Positions 37,101-49,510 of a stretch of DNA of 64,000 nt are shown in pieces. The notes below the pieces were generated by a model that did not search any database, was not told where the DNA came from, and saw only the letters and a program-made list of their open reading frames with translations. The DNA is from Epichloe hybrida. Lineage: Eukaryota > Ascomycota > Sordariomycetes > Hypocreales > Clavicipitaceae. Numbering within the stretch: position 1 is the stretch's first letter; every line of letters starts with the position of its first letter. The stretch spans positions 62,001 to 126,000 of the forward strand of contig JAFEKR010000003.1 in the NCBI GenBank assembly GCA_019022495.1. The letters are read 5' to 3'. The position numbers were made by a program, and so were the translations under genes.

Positions 37101-40100
37101 ACACTTCTGTAGCTGCAGATGATCGGCCTGTCGCGACCCCTTCATCAGATCAAGCTGCTGAGAATGAGCTTCCTTTCACCGAAGAGCCGAGCGCTATCAC
37201 CCAACAGCCTGTGGAAGCCGCAGAGTCTGGCATTGCACCAGTGACCTCAAAGGGCAAGAAGAACAAGAAGAAGAGCCTTGAATTCAACGAGGAGACCCCG
37301 ATCGATGCGACACAGGCCGCTGCTAAGTCCGAGAACCAGTCCGAGACTCGAAACACCGCGACTGATCTACTCCTCGATGCAGCACCAGTCCTGATCGCTG
37401 GAGAAACCCCTGCCCTCGACCAATCCACTGAACCTACCGTGGCTGATTTTGCCCCTGTTACCAAGAGCAAGAAGAAGAAGAAGGACAAGAGAAAGTCTGT
37501 GCAGTGGGAGGACTCGGTGTCAGATCCTAGTTCTGAGGCAACTGGTGCTCCTGCTCCAGTCGTCGACGCGTCAGATGAAGTGAAGCCTACAGAGCCAGCG
37601 ACAAGTGATCAGTCCGACAAAGAACAGCCCGAAAATCAACCACGATCGCTCGAGCCTGAGGTCTCTGAGCCTCTCTTTTCTCAAGGCCAAGCTCCACTTG
37701 AACCGACAGAAGACGAGACAACAAGCGTGGAGCCAACGCAGATTGAGGTCAAGGCCATCGGTGAAGCACCTGCAGCCGATTCTTGGACCGAACCTGCCTT
37801 GTCTAACAATAAGGGCAAGAAGAACAAAAAGAAGAGTAGCCAGACCAATGTGCGGGATCTTTTGGAAGAAAAGCCAATTGACGATCTGGCAGCCAAACTT
37901 GCAGATGCTCAGCTTGCAAAAGAGGCCACCACCGCGGAAATGCAGGGAGACCCAGCTCCCAAGGCTGTTCCTGATGTCAACCTATATGATTCCCTTCAAA
38001 CTCCGGTGATGGCCTCTACCAAAAAGTCTCTGGAGGCTCCAGCCGAGGACGAATGGAGCATCCCTCTGATAAACAAGAAATCGAAGAAAAAGAAGAAGGG
38101 TAGCCAGTCAACCTCAACTCCGGAGCTGGAGCCAACTGGTCTTACTGAAAAAGAGACAACTGAACCAGTTTTATTAACTGAAGAGCCTACTATGATCGAA
38201 GATTCCCAACGTTCTATGGAAGCAGATGCTTCTGTCGCGATTGAAACACCGGTCGAAGAAGATTTGCCACAGGCTTCTGGGCAAAAGAACAAGAAAAAGA
38301 AGCGTCAGAGTCTGACAATTGAGCCGATGGAGGAGGGGCAGAAGACTACAGAACCTTCCACTGAAACTTCTACCCCAGCTGAGCCTGCTACAGATGCCAC
38401 TTCCCTCACAGTCGATCCCGGAGCAGAATTCGAGGTTCCCAAGAAGGGCAAAAAAGGCAAGAAGAAGAAGAACTCTATTGCCCGCGAGGCCGATGCTGCA
38501 GATGCACCTATTGAGATGGATCTGAAGACTCAGGATACGGAGCAGTCAAAGCTGGCGGACGGCACGATCGAGAATGAGCAAAATCAAAGTGATCAAAACG
38601 ACTCATCTGTTGCAGTCAATGATGCCACTGTGTCTGCCAACCTCGATGATCAGGACAAGTTGGAAGAAAATGATCCAGCCCCATCAAAGGTCACAGACAT
38701 TCGACCGTCAAAAACTCAGATTTCATCTGACGCTCCTCAGGACTCGACTGTCAAAGAAGCGATGTCTCCTGTGGATGACGCAGACCCCTTCCCATCTGCG
38801 AAACTCTCAAAAAAGGACAAGAAAAAGAAAAAGACACAAGCAGCCCCAGATGAGTCCCGGTCAGACACGATTCCAGAGCCTACTACTCCAGAGGTACAAA
38901 CAAAGGATTTTGACGCTTCTGGCGAGGCCGCACCTCCTCTGGGAGATTCAATTGAGCTCTCGACCACAGTTGCAACTACAACCGGGCAGTCTGAGATTCC
39001 GGAAGGGAGTACAAGAGGTGGGCGCGGTGAGCTCAGCCCGAAGAAGTCTAACAAGGGCAAGAATAAGAATAATGCTAAAGATGAGAATTTAGATACCTCC
39101 GGACCCACCCCCACAGATCGAACCGCTGTCGATTTGTCCCACGAGATCGTGCCGAAACATGGCGCTGCAAGTGACAATGCGATTTCCAAAGCGCACGAAG
39201 CCTGCGATCCGATAGCTGTCAAGGAAGAGACACTGGCCCAGGAGAATGAGACGGATTCTGGTAGGATTGTAGCCAATGACGACGAACGGGAGACTAGGCC
39301 CTCCAAGAAGGACAACAAGAAGAAAACAAAGGCAAAGACTTTGGAAACGGAGGCTGATGTGAGCTCGAAGCCTGCTGAAGGGATGCCAGAGCCTCAGCAG
39401 CCTGAGACTACGAACATGGAGGATTTTACTGGGGGGGGTTCATGGTCCGAAACAGTGTCAAAGAAGGACAAGAAGAAGAACAAGAAGGCCAAGCAGGGCT
39501 CCCAGTACGATGATTTCCCAGAGCAACCCATACTCGTCCAGGACGCCAATGACCCCCATCACGCTGATGCTCGACCAGAGGACGAAAAAGCCGCCCCCCT
39601 GGACCTTGCAACAACAGCGCAGAACATTGGGCACACTGAAGTGAGTGATGCGGCACAACGTGATGTTACTTCCAAACTCCCAGAAACAATTACTCCAGAC
39701 GTGGTGTCCGACAAGGCCACCATGGCAAAAAAGCAAGCACCCACGGACCAGCCTGACCTTGCAGAGAGTTCTATGCCGTCCGCTCTAGAAGACTCTAAAA
39801 TCGTCCAAGACCCATCTGTCCAGCCAAGCGGCGATGCTGACGTGCCAGTGGCGAGGGATCAGCTAGCAGATGATGTACCGTCAGCCCCAGCCACAGGCAA
39901 AAAAGACAAGAAGGGCAAGAAGAACCGCAAGAGCCAAGTTGACCCCTTGTCCCGGGGTGAGCCCGTCCCTACAACTTCCGAGCAGCCCCCAGAGGATCAG
40001 AATGTCCAAGCCGACAACTCAATTTCATCGATAGCTCCAGCAGCAATAGCGCTTGTTGATGAAGAAGCCAATGCAAATGACAAAGCATCAGGAGTGTCTA

Positions 40101-43100
40101 CTGGTGCCAGCGCAGATCTTCCAGAAGCCCAGAAGTCGCCCCGGACGCAAAACCTCCAGATTCAAGACGCACCGGCGGCGATCGCCACCTCCTCGCTTGA
40201 ATCAGAGACCAAAGCTGGTGAGCAGCCTGCTACTCAGCAGCCCCAAAATGATCCAGCGGATGACGCATGGGAGGGCGCTCCAAACAGGACATTGCCCAAG
40301 GACAAGAAGAAAAAGAAGCAACAGTCTAGTGCAACGGAAGAACAAACGGAAGAACCCAAGGAAGTAATCACAGAAGAGCATGTCCCTGCTGCTCTTGCAG
40401 TCGAGTCCAGCGAGAAGCCAAAAGTCTCGGACGACACATCCGCTGAGCCTGAGGAGTGGCTGCCCACCAAGAAAGCCAAGAAGGACAAGAAAAAGGCCGC
40501 CAAATCCGCCCAATCCGCCTTGGCCGCTACAGCTCTGGCAACCACTGCAGCCACTGTATCTGTGATGGACCCCATTGCCCTCTCTAATGAGGAGAAGCAT
40601 CGATCTGAGGGTGCGAATGAACCTGCCGAGCCTACAGTCAGCAGCTCTTGGGCCGACGAAATGGAGGATGTAGACCCTATAGACCCCGCGCAACTAGACT
40701 CTACGACGACAAAAGATCTACAGCGAGAAAAAGATCCTACTATCGCAGCTTCAAGGGAGTCTGGAAAGGGGGAGAAGAGTAAGTCTATAGAGTCGTTGGT
40801 CGACGAAACCCTAGCACCAGAATCAGCACCTTCTATCGGACCCTTGCCAGTTGATGCGGCACGAGAGATGCCCGCAGAAACCGCTCCGACGATTGAAGCC
40901 ACACAAGAGGCTTCCGCAGAAGCCACTCGGACAATTGAATCTGGAGCCGAACGCATGCCTATGGATCCTGTGATTACAACGCCTGCTGAGGTTCCACCAC
41001 CAGTTGAGGCAGACGATGCATGGGCTTTACCCACGAAGAAGAGGGGTAAACAAGGGAAGAGGGACAAGAAAGGTGATGGAATGACTACGCCGGTAGAAAA
41101 AACTCTTGCAAATGAAGCCTCGACGCTTGAGCCCACGCAGGAGACAGAGAAGGCCTTGGAAACAAGTCTCGCACAAACGGAGACAGACTTTCCGCCCGTG
41201 GAGGCTGACACCTCCAAATCAACCGACGTCGATGATGAGGTGGCCCTGCCTGTCAAGACAAAAGGGAAAAGGGAGAAGAAAGCCAAGCCAAGCAGTGGTT
41301 GGACTACACCTGCTGAACCCTCACCTGCCGCTGAACCAGAAGCGTTACCTAATTTGACACAAGAGCCCGTGTCCGAGCTCACTGAGTCCTCAGCGGAAGC
41401 TGCACCTACGCCTACTGATGCAAATGAGGTAGAGCCGACAGAAGTCAAAGATGACTGGGCTTTACCTACGGAAAAGAAAAGTAAAAAGGACAAAGAAAGC
41501 AAGTCGAGTCCTGGAGTAATGACTTCAACGGAATCAATCCTTCCTGCATCGGAAACAGAAGCCACGTTGATACAGGAAGCAAACGATTCTGTCAATGAGT
41601 CAGCCTCTGCATCCACCGAAAAGTCTGTTGCCCCCGAAGGGGATGCTTCCGTGACTTTATCACAGACGCAGGATGCTTCCGCCGGGACCGTTGGAGTATC
41701 TTCCGAGTCAACAGCGGCCGAGCCAATGCCAAAGGAAGCTGAAAATTTAGCCCTCGCCAATGTTGACGATGAATGGGCTCTCCCCTCCAAGAAGAAGGGC
41801 AAAAAAGGCAAGAAAGGTAAAAAAGGTAGCGGTTTCATGACTCCTGTTGACGAAACTACTACCCCCGGGGAGCACGAGCCCAAGTCATTCGGGAATCTAA
41901 ACACGCTCGAGAATACGAATCCCGTGTCGAGTCATCCAGAGCCAATTGACGATCCTGCTCGGCCCACAGAAGCCCAGGAACAAGAAGAAATGGCAGAATC
42001 TTCTCCAATTGCCGAAGTCAAGAACGATGATGAAGGCCGGGGCCTCTCCGTCAAGACGAAGGGCAAAAGGGGAAAGAAGAACAGGGCTGGCAGCAGTGCA
42101 ATGACGCCAACGACCCCACGTGAATCGCAGACCGAGGTAGCTCACGAAGTGCCGCCATCGACAACTGCCGAGCTAGGGGGAGCCCAAGAAACAGCCGAAG
42201 CAGCTCTAACTTCCCCCGTGGAGGCAGTGATATCTACAATACCAATCAATGAAGATGACGAGTGGGCGCTTCCGGCCAAGAAAAGGAAAGGCAAGGGAAA
42301 GTCCCAAGCTTTGCCACTTTTAGCTTTTGATGATCCAGCAATTTCGGCATCAACGACAGAAGTTGAGCCGAGTAAGGATGAAGACATTTCCGCCATGGAC
42401 ATGGACTCTGCTACAGCAGAAGTGGATACATCATCGGTCAAAGAACAGGAGACCGAAGCGAAACCGGACGATATTTATGCCAACCAGGCAAGCAAAAAGC
42501 TCAAGAAGGAGAAGAAACGAGAGTCAAGCCAGGTCCTTGTCCTAGACTCGCCGCGTGAGGAGTCGGTCGCGCAGAATGAGCCAGAGCCACATCTTCCTGA
42601 CACTCGACTTGAAGAAGCTGCCAATGATGAGTCGGGTGATGACTTTTCTTTACCAAAAGCCAAGAAGGCAGCTGAAGCTCAGGCAGAGCCTATTACTGAG
42701 ACGAATGTCATTGAAACCCCAAGTGAAGCAAACATGGACAAGATCATCACATCCGCGGATGACGTTGGGGGTGATGATGTGGGCTCTGGTTGCAAAGGCC
42801 CCTTGTTCCAAGACAATTCCTTTCCCCAAGATACGGCAGACTCACCACATGAAGACAAGAACACGAGTACAATGACGGCTTCTAACTCAGCAGCCGCAGC
42901 CGTTGCTATTTCTGGAGGTGTCGCCCTTTTAGCGGAGAAGTTTGGTGGCGGTAAGAAGAAGAAGGGGAAGGGGAAGCAAAAAAAAATCATAGACAAGAGG
43001 CAGCCGCAAGAGGCTGATCTCTTTGACGATCCCGCCCTTTGGGAGGGAGCAGATAAGAAGGGCTTGGATGAAGGGAAAGATGCGGATCTTCATGAAGATT

Positions 43101-45820
43101 TACGGGGAGGACCAGGTGAGGCAGAGAAAGGGGGAGAAAAGGAAGAGGAGAAACGAGAAGACAAGCATGATGTGAACCCGGAAACAACAGATTCTCGGGA
43201 GGCCAGGGATGCACTGCCCACTCCCGTGAGTGGAAGCCTTACAGAGTCTGACGGGGGATGGAAAGAAACAGCAAAAGAAGGGGTGCCCCTCGAGGATGAA
43301 CTTGCAGAAAGCCCCGTCTTGGGTCGCGGAGAGTCCACGCCTACGATAGCTCAAGAGCCGACAGGGCTTCTACGTCGATCGAGTGGAATGGGAGAGCCCG
43401 TGGGAGGACTACTCAAGGAGAGGCAAGATGCCGAGCCAATTTTGCGAAGCAAGAGCTCTGATTCAGACTTCAGGCGATCACCGGCAAGAAGCCTGCCTGC
43501 TGTTCAAGAAGTTCCCGAAGCCGAAGCAGTTGCAGCACAATGCAACCGGTCTACACCTAGCATGAACCGAGACAGTGGCTTTGCGCCAGAATCGCCAAAC
43601 CCGCAAGAGCGTCGCAGCCTCATACTTGAAGATGGGCAGCAAAGAGATAGTGGCGTCCATACGGATGACCATGGAGAAGGCAGGATGCAAACACCGGATG
43701 TGGCGGCCGAGAAGAGACTACGGCGGTCTCCATTCGCAACTCCTGTCTTGCGGGAGCCAGTAGCCGCAGTTGTCACACCGGAGCCAGAAAAGAAGGGCAA
43801 ACCCCGGCCAAAGGGCTACGGGGAAGCGGCATCACTGGGAGGCGCGGCAGCGGCAGCGGGACTTGCGAGCAAAGCAGCAGACAAAGGGGAAAAGAGTCGA
43901 GATGCTGCAGAGACAGCCGGACGCCGCAGCGTGAGCGACAGCCCCTTGGACTACGGACACGCGCAACGGGCAGCAGCGGCACCCGAGTTGTCGGGAGTGG
44001 CATCCGGAGCGGCATCAGGACTGTCCGCCCGGTCCGACCCAGTCGCGCGCCGGTCCGTGTCCAACAGCAGCCTCAGCAGCCTCAGCCGCCTCAGCCGCCA
44101 GCGCACGCCAGAGCCGCTTAAGCTGCGGCCTGAGAGCCCAGGCATCGCTGGCGTGCAAGGCATCCACGCACACCGGTCCACCCCAACCCCCCCACTTCGG
44201 CGCATCGACAAGCGCATGAGCGGCGACCTGCGAGCTCTTCGTCAACAACGCAGCTCCAGCTCCATCTCCATCTCGACGACGACGCCGACGCCGACGCCGA
44301 CCCAGGCCCTGCCACCGCCCGTCGCCAACGAGAGTCGTGTCCGCGCCAAGGGAGACGACAAAGACATGGCCGACGTCTACGACGGCTGCGGCGAGGGCCG
44401 CATTGGCTCTCCGCGCTCGCCCACCCGCCCTCACAGCATGCGCCGTCGCCAGAGCATGCAAGTACTCGAGCTCGAATCCAAAGTCGAGCAGCTCATGGCC
44501 GAGAATCGTCTGCTGACCGAGGCCCGCTTGCACGCCGAGCAAAACGTCAGCCAAAAGGCGGCAAGTGTCCTGTCCGATCGCGATGCCGAAATCGAATCTC
44601 TCAGACAATCGCTGCAGTTTCTGCAAAACGAGGTCACCCGCTTGACAGAGGTCAACGAGGGACTGGCCAGCGCCAATGCGGAGCTGGCCAGCAAAGACAG
44701 CGGCCGCCACGCCGACCTGACCCGCGAGCTGGACGAGGCCCGCGGCGCTCACACTACCTTTACGCAATCTCTGCAAGACAAGGACGCCGAGATTGCCCAT
44801 CTGCGCGCGCAGCTCGAGGATGCCAAGGAGCAAATCCGCCAGATGCAACGCAAAATCCTTGATTCCAAGGCTGGTGACTCCGACTTCCTCAGCCTCAAAG
44901 ACGAAGACTACTTTGACCACCGTTGTCAACAACTCTGCTCGCATGTGCAACAATGGGTGTTGCGCTTCTCCAAATTCTCCGACATGCGTGCGTGTCGCCT
45001 CAGTAGCGAAATCAATGACGAGAAGACGGTCGACCGTCTAGACAACTCCGTTCTGGATGGATCCAACGTCGACACGTATCTGAGGGACCGTGTCAAGCGT
45101 CGGGACATTTTCATGTCCATGACGATGAACATGATTTGGGAGTTCGTCTTCACCAGATACCTGTTTGGCATGGACCGAGAGCAGCGCCAGAAGCTCAAGT
45201 CGCTGGAGAAGTTGCTGACGGATGTTGGCCCTGCCCAAGCTGTCCGCCAGTGGCGAGCCGTGACGTTGACTCTGCTTTCCAAGAGAGCCAGCTTCAGGGA
45301 TCAGCGCGATCTAGACGCCGAAGCTGTCGTCCAGGCCATTTTCCAGACGTTGTGCAAGATCTTGCCCCCGCCATCGAATCTGGAGGGCCAAGTTCAATCG
45401 CAGCTGCGCAGAGTCGTGCGCGAGGCGGTGGAATTGTCCATTGAGATGCGCACGCAACGCGCCGAGTACATGATGCTCCCGCCTCTGCAGCCCGAATATG
45501 ACGCAGAAGGCGAGTTGGCGGCGAAAGTAACATTCGATGCCGCCATGATGAATGAGCGAAGCGGCCATGTCAGTGTGACCAACGAGGAGCTCGAGGCTCA
45601 GAAGGCCGTCGTTCGAATCGTGCTCTTCCCCCTGGTCGTCAAGAGGGGCGATGACAAGGGCGTCGGCGATGACAAGGTTGTCGTCTGTCCAGCACAAGTT
45701 CTCATTGTTCGCGATGACAGAAACAGACGGCACCTCACTCCGTCTAGTGAGGCGGGCGGCGCCTCCCTCGGCGCACCCAGTCGCATCAGTCTTGTTCCAG
45801 AATCCATGGTTCAGCCTTAG
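29060..45820 (+). CDS. lah: Giant leashin-type (involucrin-repeat) Woronin-body tether protein
   Basis: A single intronless ORF of 5586 codons. Leashin (LAH) is known to tether Woronin bodies to the cell cortex or septal pore, so a role in plugging injured hyphae is inferred by family. The N-terminal ~220 residues are Arg/Ser-rich, with SVASSLLDISRHYPAKTRFG and a Ser-rich FGNSSSSSVNSDLAYG block I associate with the fungal 'involucrin repeat' family. Residues ~230-1060 carry charged Arg/Asp/Glu repeats (RDRDRD at nt 31148-31198). From ~1060 to ~4650 about 35 short lysine clusters recur, many led by D-x-W-x-x-P. A coiled coil (~5130-5270; VLELESKVEQLMAENRLL) and a non-repetitive C-terminal domain (~5275-5560; FDHRCQQLCSHVQQWVLRF, SMTMNMIWEFVFTRYLFGM) end it. 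The start is the first ATG of MMMRDSRR. The family is inferred from size, order and motifs; no alignment was run. Confidence 0.78.
29184..29214 (+). repeat. ATGAAC microsatellite in the leashin ORF
   Basis: Hexanucleotide repeat encoding Asn-Met dipeptides near the N terminus of the giant protein. Confidence 0.8.
31148..31198 (+). repeat. GACCGA hexanucleotide repeat encoding Arg-Asp
   Basis: Near-perfect hexamer array in frame with the giant ORF; a shorter degenerate array encoding the same dipeptide lies at about 32186-32225. Confidence 0.8.
32240..42990 (+). repeat. Array of lysine-cluster protein modules in the leashin-type ORF
   Basis: By eye, about 35 modules spaced ~50-140 residues apart. 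The typical form is D/E-x-W-x-x-P followed by S/T-K-K and a run of Lys with Gly/Asn, for example DEWALPSKKKGKKGKKG and DFAPVTKSKKKKK. Linkers are acidic and rich in Pro/Thr/Glu/Ala. The modules are similar as protein but not as long DNA repeats. Confidence 0.75.
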
Positions 45821-46646
45821 GCTCATCATCTAGAGGGCGGCATGTAAGATGGGATTTACATGATACGCAACACATGGCCACGGGGCGATTTTACTTTTTT
45901 TTTTTTTTTACAATGGTTCGTGACTTGCATCGATGGCAAAAGCGTGGAATTCAGCTATATATATTGTTTTTATTTTCAAGCGTCAGGAAATCAACCGGTT
46001 TCTCTCCGTGTGTGATACTGGATCAGGGGACATTTGGCATGTGTCACAAAAGGCGACGGACACGAGGGATAGGCTGCTCTGGATTTATCATGATTTCCGT
46101 TATTTCTCTTTTTTTACCCTGCACGTCTTGGGGACACGATATCCTGCGAATAAGTACTTGATTCGTACATATTTTCTTTTTGTTTCTCTCGTCACATTTT
46201 GGATGCATCTATAGTGTGTTGCTGGTCATGTCTGTTCAAATTGTTTTTCGTGGATTTTGACGGCCATGGACGATATGTCTTGCGGAACAGGCGTTTTGTA
46301 TTTTATTTGTAATTCCGCACTGCAACGAGTCTATATATCTCTTGGTCATCGGCGAATGTACGCTCTACCTTTTGAAACAGTCGTTTTCTTTCCTCGATCC
46401 CGCGCACAGTGCCTGCCTTCTGCCTGGCTTACAACGGAGTTGAGAACGAACTCACGTAGCAGTATTTGTCGGCAAAGTACATGTGGACGTGGCAAATGCG
46501 ATGGATAGACAAGTTGTGCAGTCGAGCCGATGCAACCCTCTTTGAATGAATATACCTGGCACCGCACAATGAGAGAGAGAGAGAGAGCCCCTGGTAGCTT
46601 GATGTATTGTAAAAAGTCATTCTTCCTTCCCGTTCTTTGTCCGTAT
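45821..46646. other. Convergent intergenic region
   Basis: 3' flanks of the giant gene (plus) and the helical mitochondrial-type gene (minus). It contains a T tract at about 45895-45909 and a (GA)n tract at 46571-46587. No gene seen. Confidence 0.5.
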
Positions 46647-48737
46647 TTACAACCATTGGTTTTGCGTCCCGTCAATGGTCCATCGCCAACCCGTCCACGC
46701 CAAAGCCGCCTTCTTGGCTTCCAGCGCACCATGCTTCGCGGAAACTATGTTCAAAAGCCATTGCATGCGGGAAGTCCGTCCGCGTTGACCCCTCTCCAGA
46801 TCACGACTGATGACCTCGACTACGTGCGCGAGCATCTGGGACGACACGTCGCCCTTGGTCAGCGCACGCTGCATGTTCACGCATCTTTGCACGCTGCGCA
46901 GGACTTGACGGTCGTTGAGGTGCTGCGCTTCGATGAACCATTTGCCAATTTGATTGAGGAGCTGAGACTTGGCTTCGTTGTCCTCGGCGAGGAGCTTCTT
47001 TTTCGAGGAGATGCCTCGCGGCGTGTATGTGAGCTTGAGGACTTGCCAGATCCGCGCTGGGTCGATATCTGGGTCTTTGATCATGGCTTCCGCGTACTTG
47101 GCCCATGTGAGCCATGACCATATGGGTTGGTTTCGGTGGCGCCGAGGCTTCATGTCGATGGAATCGTGTAGCAGGAGAGCTTGTTTGTGATTGGCGCATG
47201 CCATGGCAATAGCTTCCATCATGTCGCGACGTATTTCATGAAGTGGTGGCAAGGTCAGTACCCGAGCTGTCGATGAGAACTCCCCGATTCCGGTTAGAAC
47301 GGCCAATAGTTCTTGCAGGGCACCGTCTTTGATGCTGGACAGCATGATGTGGGCTATCAGAGTCGACCATCGCTCATTGCTGGACTTGTACGCTCCTTGC
47401 ATGAGCTGCTTGCGCGATTCTGCGTCAAATGTCTGCAGGGCACTTAGTCGCGCAAACACGACGTGCCATCGCTGCATGCCATTGAGTCTAGTTTCTGGAC
47501 CCAGACAGCTGCGATATACGTCTATAAAGTTCTGGGTGCTCGTACTTGCGTCGTACGCCTTGATGACAAGCCATGCGTAACGCAATCGCTTGGCGTTATC
47601 CGAGACGTAGTCTTGTTGCGAAAGAAAGGTAGTCATGTCATGGTCTAGCTCCCGTTGTTGTTGAGCGGGTAATTGTTGAAGCGCTTGACTGAATCTTGCG
47701 GCCAACGCTGACCAATGGCCGAATAAGTTGTGTCGATGAGCTTGTGCTGTGACGACTCTGCATGTTAGATTGCGAATTTTCTCAGGAGAAAACTGGTCCT
47801 TGAGCGATGTTGGCATAATGTGCATTAGCCTCCGGAACAGCTGTATATCGTGATTATCGCCGTTCGTCGCACACAGTTTGTCAACAAACGTTAACCAGAG
47901 TTCGTGGGTTATGGCCGCTGGGTTCTTGCTGTGGACATCAGCCATGGCATATAGAATTCCACGGCGAATCATGGCAGATATCTTGTTCGCCATTTTGGCG
48001 GTGGGAATACGGCTCTTGGACGCCGAGTCCAGCGGTTCCAATGCGGCCAAGAGGGTCTCGACAGATAGGTGACCGCGCTCAATTCTGCGACGGAGCGATC
48101 GTCTGCAGATTTTTGCTTTGTTGCACAGCTCGCTGAAGAGCTTATCGTCGCCGACCGTGTTCATGTCGAGAATGCTGGACCTCAGCAGCATTATTTCCTC
48201 GGGAAGGTTTGCGGAAGAGATTGGTTCTTGTAGTTTCTGTTCGGGTATCGTTACGAACACAGGTGTGGAATCGACTGCTAGAGCTTCGGAACGGACAACG
48301 CCAGAGTCCGCTTCTGACGGCGAGGCGGGAGTGGGAATGAAGTTTTTATCGGTCGAGCCCTGGTTCTCAAGCCAGCCAACAATGGTGTTGAAGAGCCCGG
48401 AAACACTCACTTGATCTCTCTTCTGTCTCCTGTGTTCTAGACTTGTTGGAGCTTCCCATTGTAACGAGCTAGGACCGACATCGAACTGCCAGATGGGCGG
48501 AAAGGTATGCGAGGTTGGCATCAGCCCCGTCATGTGTCGTTTCGAGGCCCTTCGGCGACTCTCCAGAGGCCCTGCGTGCGAGTTGATTCGGCGACATGTC
48601 GCTGCAATGGCTATCTGATACTGTTCAACGGCGTGCATCAGCATGGCATCGGTCATCCATATGCCAAGGTTGGAGACATGAACAGCGGCTCGCTTCGGCG
48701 TGGTTCGCCGGCGCAGGGCCGGCGACCGTGGAGGCAT
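46647..48737 (-). CDS. Helical-repeat, PPR-like putative mitochondrial protein
   Basis: 696 residues, one exon, ATG at 48737. The N terminus is strongly basic (MPPRSPALRRRTTPKRAAV) like a mitochondrial presequence, and is followed by a Ser/Thr-rich stretch and then ~500 residues of amphipathic helices. Features such as LRYAWLVIKAYDASTSTQNF and IWQVLKLTYTPRGISSKKKL look like the paired helices of PPR/TPR-type proteins. No canonical repeat could be phased by eye, so the PPR suggestion is weak. A role in mitochondrial RNA metabolism would be an inference only. An alternative start is the Met at codon 28. Confidence 0.6.
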   Translation of the reverse strand: MPPRSPALRRRTTPKRAAVHVSNLGIWMTDAMLMHAVEQYQIAIAATCRRINSHAGPLESRRRASKRHMTGLMPTSHTFPPIWQFDVGPSSLQWEAPTSLEHRRQKRDQVSVSGLFNTIVGWLENQGSTDKNFIPTPASPSEADSGVVRSEALAVDSTPVFVTIPEQKLQEPISSANLPEEIMLLRSSILDMNTVGDDKLFSELCNKAKICRRSLRRRIERGHLSVETLLAALEPLDSASKSRIPTAKMANKISAMIRRGILYAMADVHSKNPAAITHELWLTFVDKLCATNGDNHDIQLFRRLMHIMPTSLKDQFSPEKIRNLTCRVVTAQAHRHNLFGHWSALAARFSQALQQLPAQQQRELDHDMTTFLSQQDYVSDNAKRLRYAWLVIKAYDASTSTQNFIDVYRSCLGPETRLNGMQRWHVVFARLSALQTFDAESRKQLMQGAYKSSNERWSTLIAHIMLSSIKDGALQELLAVLTGIGEFSSTARVLTLPPLHEIRRDMMEAIAMACANHKQALLLHDSIDMKPRRHRNQPIWSWLTWAKYAEAMIKDPDIDPARIWQVLKLTYTPRGISSKKKLLAEDNEAKSQLLNQIGKWFIEAQHLNDRQVLRSVQRCVNMQRALTKGDVSSQMLAHVVEVISRDLERGQRGRTSRMQWLLNIVSAKHGALEAKKAALAWTGWRWTIDGTQNQWL

Positions 48738-49510
48738 TGGTACGACCTGGGGTGCGAAAGGGCCTGATGATAAGGTCGTAAATGCATCGGGAACAAGTGA
48801 TCCTGTCTGTCACGCTGCAGAGTAACGTAGAGGCGTCTGGTGTAGCCGTCGGCCGAGCCAGCTGGCTAGATCGGATTGTTTTGAGAAACAAGTGGTGAAA
48901 TGGGCCTCCCACTCATTGGCTGGCCGGTGGACGGCAAAGGTATAGTCCGCAACGCCGCCAAATTGTCCGTCGTAGAACGGGATGAGTTTTTTTTTTTTCA
49001 ACTTCAGCTTTACTCTAGACTTGTTGCAACCTTCAAATGATCGACGTCGGAAGCGTATGCGATCGAAGTGACACAAGCAAAGAAGGGTTGGATCTCGAGG
49101 AAGGTGAAGTGGAGCTTCCGTCCTAAAGGCACCCATACCATGAAATCGAAGTCCAACTACAAATCCGTACCTTGCATGACAGTCAAGCGACGTCAAGAAT
49201 ACAAGACATGCTACCTATCATTTAATCGACCAGCTGGATAGGTGACACTTCAGCCAGATCGCATTGAGTTCCTTTTGTTGAGAGTCAACGCAATCTGTCA
49301 GATTGCCTTGCCTCTGGGGAGGACGGACACCAAAAAACGAGAAAGGGAGAGGCGACCAGCCGACAACGGCCGCCGACAACCGTCCGCACAACCAATCAGA
49401 GCTACAAGACCCTTATTATGGCTGCCCGAATTTATCGGCATCATAGGCGCAGGGAAAGCTTTGATAACCGCACGGGCTAACTATTATCTGCTTCCGTTTT
49501 TTTATCTAAC

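Noticed and set aside
40234..41904. 556-codon antisense ORF within the giant gene
   Set aside because: It mirrors the Lys/Glu/Pro-rich codons of the sense strand (Ser/Val/Phe/Leu-rich product) and has no domain; the sense ORF explains the open frame.
44015..44953. 312-codon antisense ORF opposite the coiled-coil end of the giant gene
   Set aside because: GC-rich codon shadow of the sense strand with no recognisable domain.
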